Source: Botrytis cinerea B05.10 | Lineage: Eukaryota > Ascomycota > Leotiomycetes > Helotiales > Sclerotiniaceae | Assembly (NCBI RefSeq): GCF_000143535.2 | Contig: NC_037324.1 | Location: 496,001-560,000 of the forward strand | Length of the DNA: 64,000 nucleotides | Direction: 5' to 3' | In this document: piece by piece, positions 46,370 through 56,710 of the stretch | Layout: each line of letters starts with the position of its first letter | Numbering within the stretch: the stretch's first letter is position 1 | Made by a program: the position numbers and the translations under genes | The notes under the pieces: model-generated | Seen by the model: only the letters and a program-made list of their open reading frames with translations | Databases searched by the model: none | Told to the model about the DNA's origin: nothing

Positions 46370-49327
46370 TTACAATGCGCCATTCGAGTGTTGAGGGGGC
46401 ATATTTTTGGGGGATGGTGAAAGCTTGAGCGAATCAACAAGATCGTGGTCGACTTTCTTGTCTCCATCAACTGCCACGGTTTTTCTGTCAAGAAGAGCCC
46501 CTATAGAATTGATTTCGTCAATAGTCGAAAGTGTTGACTTGGGAACTACTGGTAATATCGTAGGACTGCTTCCTACAGAAGCCTTGCGCCCACCTGAGCC
46601 ATTGGCGTTTTGGTTCTTATGTCGAGCGGTATAATCTTTAATTGACATTTTTTTCCTGGCAGGGCTTGGATTGACAGCATTTGCAGAAGGGTATGATGAA
46701 AATTGAGTTGTGCCATATGGCGAGATCGCTGATGAGGGTACTGCGGAAGCTGGTGTGAGTGTTCCTGGAGTTCCGGAGAGGTTAGGTGATATAAATGTTT
46801 GTGTTGGAGGCATTCGTACGTGCAGTTCAGGTGATTTGTGTGAATATCCATTGGTGGATTGTCCAGTCCAGGAAGGAGGTTTCATTGTTTGCCCGGTGAC
46901 GAATGTCGGTCCATCTGTATGATAATCGCCAGGATTGGACATCAAGTCAGCCGACGGAGTCGACGAAGAAATACTAGCGTGTCGAACCCTAGTGTCAGTA
47001 GGTGACTGAGTAATTGATCGATCTTCCTGGATTGGCGAGTCAATATCCATTGCCATTGTAGGCGAAGAGAGATTTTGGAGACCTCCGTTCATCAGACCTG
47101 CAGCAACATTCGTCCGCTGCCGCTCCTCATTCTTAAACAACTCCTGCGCCTTTTCCTGTACTTTGAGTTTTTTCATAAGCAAACGCCTCGAAAGTGGCAA
47201 GACAGGTCTCTTTGGTATCAGCTTTGCTTTCTGCTCGTACCACGCATCTTTGTCCGGACTTGTTTGTGTTGATGAGTCTGCATACACAACATTCGGGATT
47301 ATTGAATTTTGGCGTGATCGGAAGCCCTCTGATTCATCTGATCGAGAGCCACTCGAATCATCGCGAGATCGAACGGGTTTCGGAGAGGCTACAACTTTTG
47401 AAGATGTCGCGCTGAGAGGTGAACCCGATTGCCGACGCGATGTGCTGGCGTCGACATACTGACGAGATCGGGATCCATTAGATTTTGCGTGAGCCGAGTG
47501 TGAAACGGTAGCTCGTGATGCGACTGATTTTTGTCGGGGTTTGGGGTTTGTCTGTGATGCGGTAGCAGTCACTGGGGAATTCACATTCGAGCCATCCGAT
47601 GGCCTCTTCTTTTTTCGTGGTGGTTCCTGTTCCTGTTCCAATTGTTTAAATTTTTCTTCTAACAATAACAGCTTTCTTTTCTCTCGCTTCGTCTCTGTCA
47701 AAACTGCATCGGCTTCAGGGCCATGTATTGGTGTGGGATCACGACTGTGAGGTTTGCTACGCCCGGAGCCAGAAATAGAGCGGCTATCATCGTCGTCATT
47801 TGTCTCTGGCTGACCTTCGCTGGCAGCTCGACTATTGGTGGCGTGGCCTGTACTTGTAGGAGAGACGTGCTGCTTGGGCTTGCGACCCTTCTTTGATTTC
47901 ACCCCATTTGCACCATTGGATGGCTGTTGCTGTTGGCCATGCACCCTGCCGTAGTAATCACGGTGAAATCTTGCAAAGGCGCAATCTTTACCGGCATTAC
48001 AAGCACAACCTCCGTGATCCGACAACACCAGGTTGATCGAATGCGACACGCTTTGGTATTCGGCTTCAGTAATGTCAGGTAGCCTATCATCGTCATCGCC
48101 ATCAAGATGTAGGGCACGGTCTAGTCTCGACTTGTCAACGAATTTGAAGTCCCAAGGCAAGGTAATCTGCTCGTTTGGAGCCAGTGCGCTGTCGAGGGTC
48201 AAGTAAAAATGATATTCGCTTGTATTGGCAACAATGTATGTTTCTAAGTTTGCGTTCGCCCTACAGCTTCGTCGAATATATCGGCACTGGGATCCTCCCT
48301 TTCTTGTATCAATGTACAAAGGCAATCCGGGGATGAAAAAGGTAAGAGGGCGTGGATGAGGACACTCTTCCCACCCGTTGTCTGGGTTCTTATGATAGTC
48401 AGATTGAAAACCGACATGGCCATTCATCTCTCCAATTGGTTTGTTCGCCGGGGTTTTCGTTGTCGTGACAAGAGATTTCCATTGGACATTCGTATTGTTA
48501 ATGTGAGCGGTCTTGACATCAACGTGCAACTTTGGAAATTGGTGCGGATCAAGTCGCATCTCAGTTTTTTGAACAACATCATCGAATTTTTTCCCGACGT
48601 CTTCTTCGAACAGCTTACCCTCTTTGATCCACAAAGCTAATTTGCTCGTGACGGATAGATCGACTAAAGTATTCGTATTAATTTCTTGGGATTCAACATC
48701 ATATAGCGAGTGGAAAATAACGGAGAGGGAATGAATTTCGAAATTATCTGGCAGGTTTGCTGCTGTGTGGTTAGGGCTTGGAGGATGATTGTTATTTCGT
48801 TTGGTAGCTTGAGAGCTGACGGAATGATGCGACCGATGGCCTTTCGCTCTTTTGTGTGTATGAGCGACAAGAGAGCCGGCATTCTCGTGGCCTTCTTGGT
48901 CATTGAAACCATGATTTTCAGAGGGCTTTACCGTCTTCTTCTTGTGACTTTTTGCTGCCGGCCTTCTATTTTTCTTGTCATTGGTATCATGGGTAGGTTT
49001 ACTCTGTCGATATTGCGACCTTTCGTTCGCATGTGGACCGAGATCTCGTGGTGAGCAATCAACACAAGAATGAGCGAAGTCTGGCCTCAACACATCTACA
49101 GAGCGGTCGTAATAGCAATCGATATGCTGCCACGTTGAGCAATCCTCGCAATATATCGTGTTTCCATCGTCTTCACAATTGTTGCAGATGCATTTGATGG
49201 TGTAATCTTCGTCCGCCAACTCGGTAGCGGGTTGAATGTCGTGGGTAAGGGCCTCAACAGACGTGAGGAAGACAGTCTTAGTCTGGGTCGCATTCTGCGT
49301 CGAGATTGATAGGGACCTTTCTGTCAT
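46370..49327 (-). CDS. PHD- and SET-domain protein, Set3/MLL5 class
   Basis: Single exon, 985 aa, ATG at 49327. The PHD finger is at about 43-95 (IKCICNNCEDDGNTIYC, CSTWQHIDCYYD, HSCVDCSP). A SET domain is at about 270-430, with GHVGFQSDYHKNP, LPLYIDTRKGGSQCRYIRRSC and ITLPWDFKFVD. The canonical NHSCxPN motif reads RRSCRANAN, as in yeast Set3 and human MLL5, where methyltransferase activity is thought lost. The rest is low-complexity Ser/Pro/Lys sequence with a helical LETKREKRKLLLLEEKFKQLE-like block. Set3 scaffolds a histone deacetylase complex and reads H3K4me2 through its PHD finger. Assignment to this class is strong; complex membership is inferred. Confidence 0.92.
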   Translation of the reverse strand: MTERSLSISTQNATQTKTVFLTSVEALTHDIQPATELADEDYTIKCICNNCEDDGNTIYCEDCSTWQHIDCYYDRSVDVLRPDFAHSCVDCSPRDLGPHANERSQYRQSKPTHDTNDKKNRRPAAKSHKKKTVKPSENHGFNDQEGHENAGSLVAHTHKRAKGHRSHHSVSSQATKRNNNHPPSPNHTAANLPDNFEIHSLSVIFHSLYDVESQEINTNTLVDLSVTSKLALWIKEGKLFEEDVGKKFDDVVQKTEMRLDPHQFPKLHVDVKTAHINNTNVQWKSLVTTTKTPANKPIGEMNGHVGFQSDYHKNPDNGWEECPHPRPLTFFIPGLPLYIDTRKGGSQCRYIRRSCRANANLETYIVANTSEYHFYLTLDSALAPNEQITLPWDFKFVDKSRLDRALHLDGDDDDRLPDITEAEYQSVSHSINLVLSDHGGCACNAGKDCAFARFHRDYYGRVHGQQQQPSNGANGVKSKKGRKPKQHVSPTSTGHATNSRAASEGQPETNDDDDSRSISGSGRSKPHSRDPTPIHGPEADAVLTETKREKRKLLLLEEKFKQLEQEQEPPRKKKRPSDGSNVNSPVTATASQTNPKPRQKSVASRATVSHSAHAKSNGSRSRQYVDASTSRRQSGSPLSATSSKVVASPKPVRSRDDSSGSRSDESEGFRSRQNSIIPNVVYADSSTQTSPDKDAWYEQKAKLIPKRPVLPLSRRLLMKKLKVQEKAQELFKNEERQRTNVAAGLMNGGLQNLSSPTMAMDIDSPIQEDRSITQSPTDTRVRHASISSSTPSADLMSNPGDYHTDGPTFVTGQTMKPPSWTGQSTNGYSHKSPELHVRMPPTQTFISPNLSGTPGTLTPASAVPSSAISPYGTTQFSSYPSANAVNPSPARKKMSIKDYTARHKNQNANGSGGRKASVGSSPTILPVVPKSTLSTIDEINSIGALLDRKTVAVDGDKKVDHDLVDSLKLSPSPKNMPPQHSNGAL

Positions 49328-50878
49328 AATCTAGGAGCCGTTGGGTGGCTATTCGAGTGAGAGGATCAAGGTGCGTTCACTGATTCCAAGACCTGAGTCG
49401 CATGACGAAGACGGCCACGACTCGAAGCAATTAATTATCGCAGAGCGAAAACGACACTCAATTCTGATGATCTCTTTCATCAGCTATCGAATTAAACATG
49501 TGAGTCTTCTTGGCTTCCTTCCACGTACGCCAACAATGTGAGGGCCGATCAAGAGAAAGCGTGAGTCGAGAGGGAAGGGTAGATCGACGGTGGTGGGTGC
49601 GGTTGAAAGGGATATCCTGTTGGAAGATGATGTCTGCGAGTCTCGTGTATGGAAATGTAAGTTCTGCAATTGAAACCGTGTTCCCAAATGAAAGGGTTTT
49701 CAAGTCCAGAGTGGAGGCGATGGGTACGAAGAGACAGGGCCTTTTGGAAAAGATGGTCTCGAAAGGACAAAGACGATTCAACCGAGTTTGCGCTTTGGAA
49801 TGTTTACGCGTTATTGTATGATAATCGAATGGGGGGGGGAAAGGATGGATAATAGAGTTGTTGAGGTATCCTATTTGTAATGACGAGAATACATGAATTC
49901 GAGAAGAGTTGTGAGGGGAGAAGGGAGAGAGTGCCTGTATCTGCAGTAGAAAATGGTAAGTGAGAGGGGAGAATTTGGTTGGGTGAGTGGCCCATTAGGA
50001 AGAGCGAACTCAGAAAGTTAGGAAGGAACCAAAAAAGCAGCTAATCCTGAGAGTATCTAAAATGCCTTGCCGCTTCAAGGTTAGTAGTCAGAACGCGAGG
50101 GACGCTAGTGTGGAAGTAGATGCGTGAAGAGAACTCCAAAATGAATCCAATGCTGCTTTAGGTTAGTCCGAACGCGAACGAAGGGTCGGTATTTGAGGGG
50201 GAAAGAGAGGAGAGAGGAGAGAGAGAGGAGAGAGCGAGAGAGAGAGACGGCGTTGGAGATGTGTTGTGAGCGTGAGAGCGTGAGGCCAGCTTCTTTATCC
50301 CCCCCCCTCCCAAATAAGAAAATATAAAAATGTAAAAAAAAATCCGCGTAATTAACATCTGGCGGTACGTAAGTAGCTGTGGTTAGTGAAATAGCAAAGA
50401 AACCTGTGAGAGCTTGGTTTGTATAGATAGTATGGTAGTTATGGTATTGTGTTGCGTTGTATTGATTTGTATTGATTTGATTGTATTATGCCCAAGTAAA
50501 TTGTCAGCATCTTGCGTGCTCTGGGTTACTTTTCTCGACTATTCCCTTCCTGCCAATGTTTGTTTGTTATGTTCGGAGGGAGGGGAGGTGATAAGAAGGA
50601 GCAAATGGTAAATGAGGGAGGAAGAGGCAAGTGAAGTAAGTGGGAGGTAATAATAATAATAAGGCTGTGCGTGATAAAAGCTGCGTGAGTATTGAAACGA
50701 GTGAAGTCGACAGGGGGTGGGGGAGGGGGTGCGTGGTGAAGGGGTGAAGGGGTGAGGGGAGAGCGAACGTGAAGATCAACAACAGCAACAATAATAATAA
50801 CGAGAGGATTGAAATATAAGAGTTGCGGCTGTGCACACGCAGTATGATTAGGACACCAACGATGGAAATATGGTTTTG

Positions 50879-50884
50879 GCTTTG

Positions 50885-50921
<37 letters not shown>

Positions 50922-50940
50922 CTGTGGCTGTGGCTGTGGC
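50879..50940. repeat. (GGCTCT)n hexamer repeat
   Basis: About seven GGCTCT units and then GGCTGT variants. On the minus strand this translates to a Pro-Glu/Pro-Gln repeat in an otherwise unsupported frame. Confidence 0.95.
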
Positions 50941-51207
50941 TTCCACGATGGCGTGAGGTGTCGATATATAGAGAGAGAGGTTCGGACGGCGGTGCGAGCA
51001 GGTTGACGAATGTTATATGGATCCTCTCCCAAGAGGATGTGTGTGATCTTCTCCGGTGGGAAATGGGAACAGATGGAAAAATAAAATGATAGAACAGAAA
51101 AAGAAGTAAAGGCGAGGCGCCCGTGTAAGAGAAGACGTCTTTAAAGTGGCAAGCAGTCTGTGATTGGCTGCAACATAACCTAAAACTTCTTTGGATGGAT
51201 TACGAAT

Positions 51208-51240
51208 TATGGGTTATGGGTTATGGGTTATGGATTATGG
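51208..51240. repeat. (ATGGGTT)n heptamer repeat
   Basis: Three to four ATGGGTT units with one ATGGATT variant. Confidence 0.9.
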
Positions 51241-51812
51241 GTGGTGAGAATGGAGCATGGAGAATAGAGAATCGCTCCAGCTAAACTCGAAAAGGCTTGT
51301 ATGCATCTATGCATTTGGGTATCTAGTACATTGTAGGTAAAGGCAGTCGTCTTGTGTCTACTTTGATTGTGTCCGGGTGTTCTCAATGTCTACTCTGTAC
51401 GGAGGATGTTGAATTTGGCGCTTCAATTCGAAAGAGAGACCGATCCTCTGTTCGCGCAGATATGACAAATTAATAATAATTGGCTGGAGGTCGATGGATG
51501 GAAAGAGGTGAGGGGTAGAGGGTAGACGTCGGTCGCTATGAGTGTCGAATACACACACACACACACACATATGTACGAGAGCACAAAATGATAATCGATG
51601 TGTTGACAGAGGTACCTCCGTAGGTGGATGTGACTGAACAAGAGGAGTATACCTGGCTACCCAGCAGGCACCTAGGTACAGAGAGCAGATAGAGGAAATG
51701 AAATGAGCATCAATGAGCGCGTAACATAGTGGAATTGAGAGGCTCGACCCTTGGATCACATCAGTGTACGGGCATCGCAGTTACCGGTAGCATACCAATA
51801 GACATTCAGCTC

Positions 51813-51921
51813 ATGGAAAGAAAGGATTGCCGATGATACTGCTACCCACCAGTCAACATGGGCATAGAAAGAAAGGATTGTCCATGAGATTGAGCTTGTA
51901 TTCTACTCCCCACCAGTCAAC
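51813..51921 (+). repeat. imperfect direct repeat pair
   Basis: The block GAAAGAAAGGATTG..CATGA/CGATGA followed by CCACCAGTCAACRTG occurs twice, the second copy with a longer spacer. It looks like an old local duplication. Confidence 0.8.
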
Positions 51922-52603
51922 GTGCCATATGGAGAAATCTCCCTCTCGAGCTGCACAATGCGTGCTATGTGCATAATGCAGTGAGCCCAAGTGAGCCAAT
52001 TTCGATGTAGCATTCTTGTCCTATGAGCATCTTCTGTCCGATGGACAATACAAGAGTACCGTAGCACTTGGTAATATCGACCAGGGGTTCCAGTTTCAAG
52101 TGTCCTTTCATGGATCGCTGGAAGATTCAATGCAAGGCCATTCCCAGGTCGTGCAATATAAACCGAGCACAGTGCATTGCCTAGGGAATTCTGGTGACGA
52201 AACCAGCGTATCATAGAGGAGAAAACAATTATAGACTCGAACTTCCCCCCTTTTGATAAGAGCGATAAAGGCAAAGCGAGAAAAGTGGTTGGGGAAAGCG
52301 TCTCGGAAAAAGTAACCATCAAAAACAAGTGCGCGCAGGTGGCTGCTGCATTCTTTTTATGTGCTTTGCTCTCCCAAAAAGAAAAGAAAAGAGAGAGCAG
52401 CCAGCCACACACAACGATGCTTTCTAAGCTTGCCTTCAATACTCTTCCACTTGAGTTTAGTACCGTAGTTCTAGGTTCTAACGTCTCCGAGGATACATAG
52501 CCTCCAAAGTCCGCACGTTAATTGGTACGTGGAATTGACTGGACCTAACTCTAAATGGGCCGGACTCGTCCAATGACCCAAACATCGAATGAAAGCACGA
52601 TGG

Positions 52604-52611
52604 TCACGTGA
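52604..52611. promoter_or_regulatory. TCACGTGA E-box palindrome
   Basis: Perfect eight-base palindrome about 305 bases before the EBP start codon; a consensus site for bHLH factors. CCAAT occurs about 35 bases before it. Role is inferred. Confidence 0.4.
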
Positions 52612-52914
52612 CATGTCTCAAATGCCACAATTGTAGATGCGTGAACATTTCTCCCCAGAGATTCGCAAAATTGGGAATGCCTACATCTTCGTACTACTCG
52701 ATCTGACTTGCGAAAATGCTTGTTATGTCACACCAAAGTCCTATTCTTTGAATGAATGCCAACAAATCCGTCCCCACTAAAAGGGGTTTTGGGAAAATGC
52801 AGGGGTCAATATTCCATATCCGAGATGTCAACAATCCAATTCGCTTTCTCGTGTTTTTATCAAGAGCCTCACGTACGGAGTATCGCATGAGTTTACCTGT
52901 CAATTAACGTCAAG

Positions 52915-53903
52915 ATGTCAAGCTACTTTTCTCGGATGACCTCATATCATCCATACCATCCGGTCGATATCAATCTCTCTGGAAAGTATGTGGAAAATAG
53001 TTTCAGTCCAACCATCCTCATGGTCACCTTCGGAACAACGTGGGCTTTGGTGCTCGGCGCGACACTCTTTGCCGTGAGGAGATTCTATCCTAGACTCAGT
53101 ATAAAGGATCAAGGACTTGTTCTATGGTTTATCTTGAGTAAGCCCAGCATGCGATTCTAGTTCTCCTGCAATGAAACCTAACATTCGAATAGCGGGGTCA
53201 ATCCACATCTTTTTTGAAGGATACTTTGTCTACAATCATGCTCGAATGGCAAGCAGGACAGACTTCTTCGGTCAACTGTGGAAGGAATATGCTCTATCCG
53301 ATTCGAGATATATGTCCTCCGATTCATTTCTGTTGACCATAGAGACGTGGACTGTTGTGCGTACGCCATTATCCGAATTCTGAATGTATAGTATGCTAAC
53401 GATATATTGGCAGATACTTTGGGGACCGCTATCTTACCTTACAGCCGTATACATCACCCAAAATTCGCAATTTCGACACACAGTACAAGCGCTTGTTTCA
53501 ACAGGAGAACTTTATGGAAATTTACTGTACCTTGTTACCAGTCTCCTTGATGAGTACACCACTGGCAAACGGTACTATCGACCGGAACCATTGTACTTTT
53601 GGGTATATTTCGTATTAATGAACTCAATATGGTTGTTTGTGCCTGGCTGTAAGTACCAATCGAAATATCGACTCCATTCCCGCTAACAATTCATGTTCAG
53701 TTGCCCTCTACGACAGTGTTATGGCTTCCGCAAGATCCTTCGAGTATTCAGATCCACCCTATGCAGCAAAACGCACAAGAAAAGCCAAGGATGATGGAAG
53801 TAAAAAGGAAAAGGAATATCGCAAAGTTCCTGCCTCTCAGGAATCCGATACAAGGTCGAGACGGGGAAAGGCTAAATCATACAACGACGATTATTCGGGC
53901 TAG
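52915..53903 (+). CDS. EBP-family (emopamil-binding, sterol delta8-delta7 isomerase type) protein
   Basis: Four exons: 52915..53137, 53193..53356, 53414..53648 and 53701..53903; predicted 274 aa. All introns are short (52-57 bases) with GTAAG or GTGCG starts. Four to five membrane segments. The EXPERA core keeps the residues used by human EBP: the His and Glu of SIHIFFEGYF, the Glu of TIETWTVILWGPLSYL, and Asn/Trp of FVLMNSIWLFVPG. The tail is basic and Ser/Lys-rich, and cytosolic by inference. EBP moves the sterol double bond from C8 to C7 in the ER. Fungi usually do this with Erg2, which is unrelated, so this may be a second isomerase or act on another terpenoid. Confidence 0.9.
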
Positions 53904-56710
53904 ATTCTCTTGGTCCTGATATCGACCGCTGATGTGTCGAAACGATGTTCCGCTAGTCGAGAACATGCACCTCGCCATAATAGCTAGATATGATCTATCG
54001 TGCAATTGTAGATCAAAAAGCTTCGGGTTTGGGGAGGGTGGAAACATTTGGACTGGATTTAGCAAACGCCGCTACGAACTTATGATACCCTTTATGATTA
54101 ATGAGTACATATCTTGAAATGGGATTTAGAACTGCCCAAATTAAGTCACGCTCAAATGCGAACCACATACTTCGTTCGGGGACTTGATTTAAGAAATGTT
54201 GCAGTTTCGATGGCATTCTACTTTGGATATCGACTTTATATTTAGAAAAAGTATTAGTTAAATAGATGCATATATTCTAGTAACTGGGAATGTTTCGGAT
54301 GACAGCAAGTCTTGTAAGTCCCGTCAAAAAATGGTTCTAGAAATTCCAGAGATTGCATTGTACCGTCTTGGAGCAGCATCATGTCTTCGATTTCAATTTC
54401 CATCTCGAATCTCCAATTTCCTATGGGCCGAACTACCGATGCGCTTCTCGTAGATTTAATCAAAGCTAAATTAAGCTTACTTCTTTTCCGACCAGAAACG
54501 GGATCTTATTGGCTGACACTTTCATACCTTATGAAACGGAATAATGTTTCCGAATGGCATACTGTATATTGCATTTGGGGGTTTCCAAGGTGGGAGCGAA
54601 GTGAAGTGATGCCATTGTGAATGGAACAATTTCAGCTGATGCAGGTACCGGCTGATTGATATATGAGTGGAAAGACTCTTACGTAACCCCCCCCCTCTCT
54701 CTGAGTCTCTGTTCCAGAAGGATTTGGGGAATGCAGAAATAAGATGATGTGAGGAATTGGAATGTCTTTATTAGCTAGGGAGGATGCTGGTCACCCTGGG
54801 GAACAAGAATCCCGAGGTTCGTGAATGAATATCTTTCGGACATGTATACCTCGATGGAGGCAGAGTGTCCATGCCAATGGATTTAGATGGTGGGTCGAGG
54901 GGCTCTTTAATGAGGTTATTTCACGTTGGCGTGGGTGGGATAGATCGATAGACACTAGGTAGATGCTACTGCGTATATGTGCCTAGGTCCGAACAACGTG
55001 TAATCTTGTTGTTCGGAAAGACGTCTCGACGGGGAAATTGACGTAGAACAGACAGATTGTGAAGAGAGCGCGTGCATGTCGAGTGAGGGTTGGAACTTGA
55101 TATCAGAACAATCTACCAGTACCAGAGATTCGCATTCATGTTCGCGACATGATTCAAGCGCTCCCAAAAATACACGCAGCGATCAGATGGACATCATACC
55201 GGTAGATGAGATTGAGTCAAGGTGTATACATGTGCGTATAAAAATAAAAATATCTCGCAAGGGAGCCGATTAGTCCCTTGGTCGATGCAGTCCGGTGGGA
55301 GGGAGCACCTGAATCGCGAAAGCCTTGATAATAAGGTGCAGACAGGACTTCTTAACCTACTGAGTTTGATTGATCCCGTCGGGTCGAGCAAGACATCCAA
55401 AACATTTCAAGGTTGCATGAAACCTTTGGAGAGGAGCAGCTTCATCCATTGCCCAACCGCTCATTCAAAATTCGGATCCAATTGTGAAATTGGCTATTGA
55501 TTCACAAGTTCACAATTCCTCCACACCAGATTCATCATATTCTCCTCATTCGTCTCAGTCCTCTCCGAATCTTCGCATTGTCTCTTCTCTCTTCCTCTCT
55601 CTCTCTCCCCCCCTCCCCCAAGCAAGCAAGCAACGGCCAAATCATCCAAAAATTAATATATCTTCACCATTCATTTCAATTTGCACTCCAGACGGAAACT
55701 CCTGCAGTACTATCCGCTCATTAATGTAAACTCGTTTTCTTCCTACTGCTTGAATAACTACTCTACCTCGCTCTACTTCATTACCTCCCCGTACCCCGTA
55801 CCCAGTACCCAGTACCCAGCACATATATTGCAGTGCCTCTCTCATCAAGTTGTACCACAATTCTACGAGTATCCTACACCATTCTACTACGTAACTTATT
55901 TCTCAGAAACACAACAGCCTTCACAACCGCCTCCTCGTCCTCCTCCGCCTCCGCCCCCTTCTTCTTCTTCTTCGAAAAAAGGCACGCCCATTCATCCGTC
56001 GCTCGACTTTACTCTCACCACAATATTCTATAACGAATCCCAATCGATTTTCTGTTTTCGGATCGGCTCCCTCTCCCATCTACACCGCCGACTTTTGGAC
56101 CACAAAGTCATCCCACCTACCTACCGACCGACCTACATCCCCAGTATTTGCTACTTGCCCAGGTGTCCTTCGATATCTTTCTTCACGCGGAACAAACAAC
56201 TCAGTCCTTATCGAAACACACGAGCAGGACTCATTCAACACACATACTTGGTGATCTAGACTTTCTCTCATTCAGATATCAGATAAATCACAATTGGGGA
56301 TATCCGGGCTTCGAAAGGGGAAGAAAAAGAAAAAAGGTCGCGAGATTAAACTTTTTTTTGGCTTCTTCTTATTTCAATCGATGGTTATTGTTTCATGTTC
56401 TGCAGGCTGAATGTTCCTTGAACTTTGAGTCGCCAACACATGCGGAGGTCAATTGAGTGGAACCCTTGCGACTCGACAACGTCAGAATTTCAAGCAACTC
56501 TCCATAGAGAAGATACGAACCATACGAGATTCAATCAATCTGCAAGGCCGACGACGAATTATCTATCATCAAAGATTCCAGTTCACTTATTCACCCTAGC
56601 TACTGCGACTCGAAGTCCTCGGTTCACGCATCACTTCAAATTACAATATAATAGGGGGCTCGAACAAGGTCTGGAGATAGTTGTGGGTAATAAACGTTGA
56701 TCATCAAATA
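53904..56710. other. 2.8 kb gene-free stretch before the RhoGAP gene
   Basis: Contains a CT-rich block at 55575-55620, a CCCAGTACC repeat near 55790-55820, and a CTCCTCC/TTCTTC tract near 55930-55975. Probably promoter and long 5' leader of the RhoGAP gene. Open frames here translate low-complexity sequence only. Confidence 0.55.

Larger units (their letters stand above)
49328..52914. other. 3.6 kb gene-poor, repeat-rich divergent intergenic stretch
   Basis: Upstream of the Set3-type gene (-) and the EBP gene (+). Contains (GGCTCT)n at 50879-50940, (GGGTTAT)n near 51208-51240, (AC)n at 51550-51569, a pair of imperfect direct repeats at 51813-51921, and a TCACGTGA palindrome at 52604. No convincing reading frame; the longest ones lack ATG starts or only translate repeats. 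Confidence 0.55.

Noticed and set aside
50526..51032. Pro-Glu repeat protein on the minus strand
   Set aside because: It only translates the GGCTCT repeat; the flanks are low complexity and nothing supports a gene.
51208..51240. GGGTTAT repeats as an internal telomere-like tract
   Set aside because: The unit is seven bases and differs from the TTAGGG of filamentous fungi; only a few copies.
51903..52439. 178-codon frame on the minus strand
   Set aside because: Opens with TTG rather than ATG, no family resemblance, and it lies across duplicated non-coding sequence and the EBP promoter side.
55681..56259. 192-codon frame before the RhoGAP gene
   Set aside because: Low-complexity Pro/Ser and Tyr-rich sequence in a probable 5' leader; no homology recognised.
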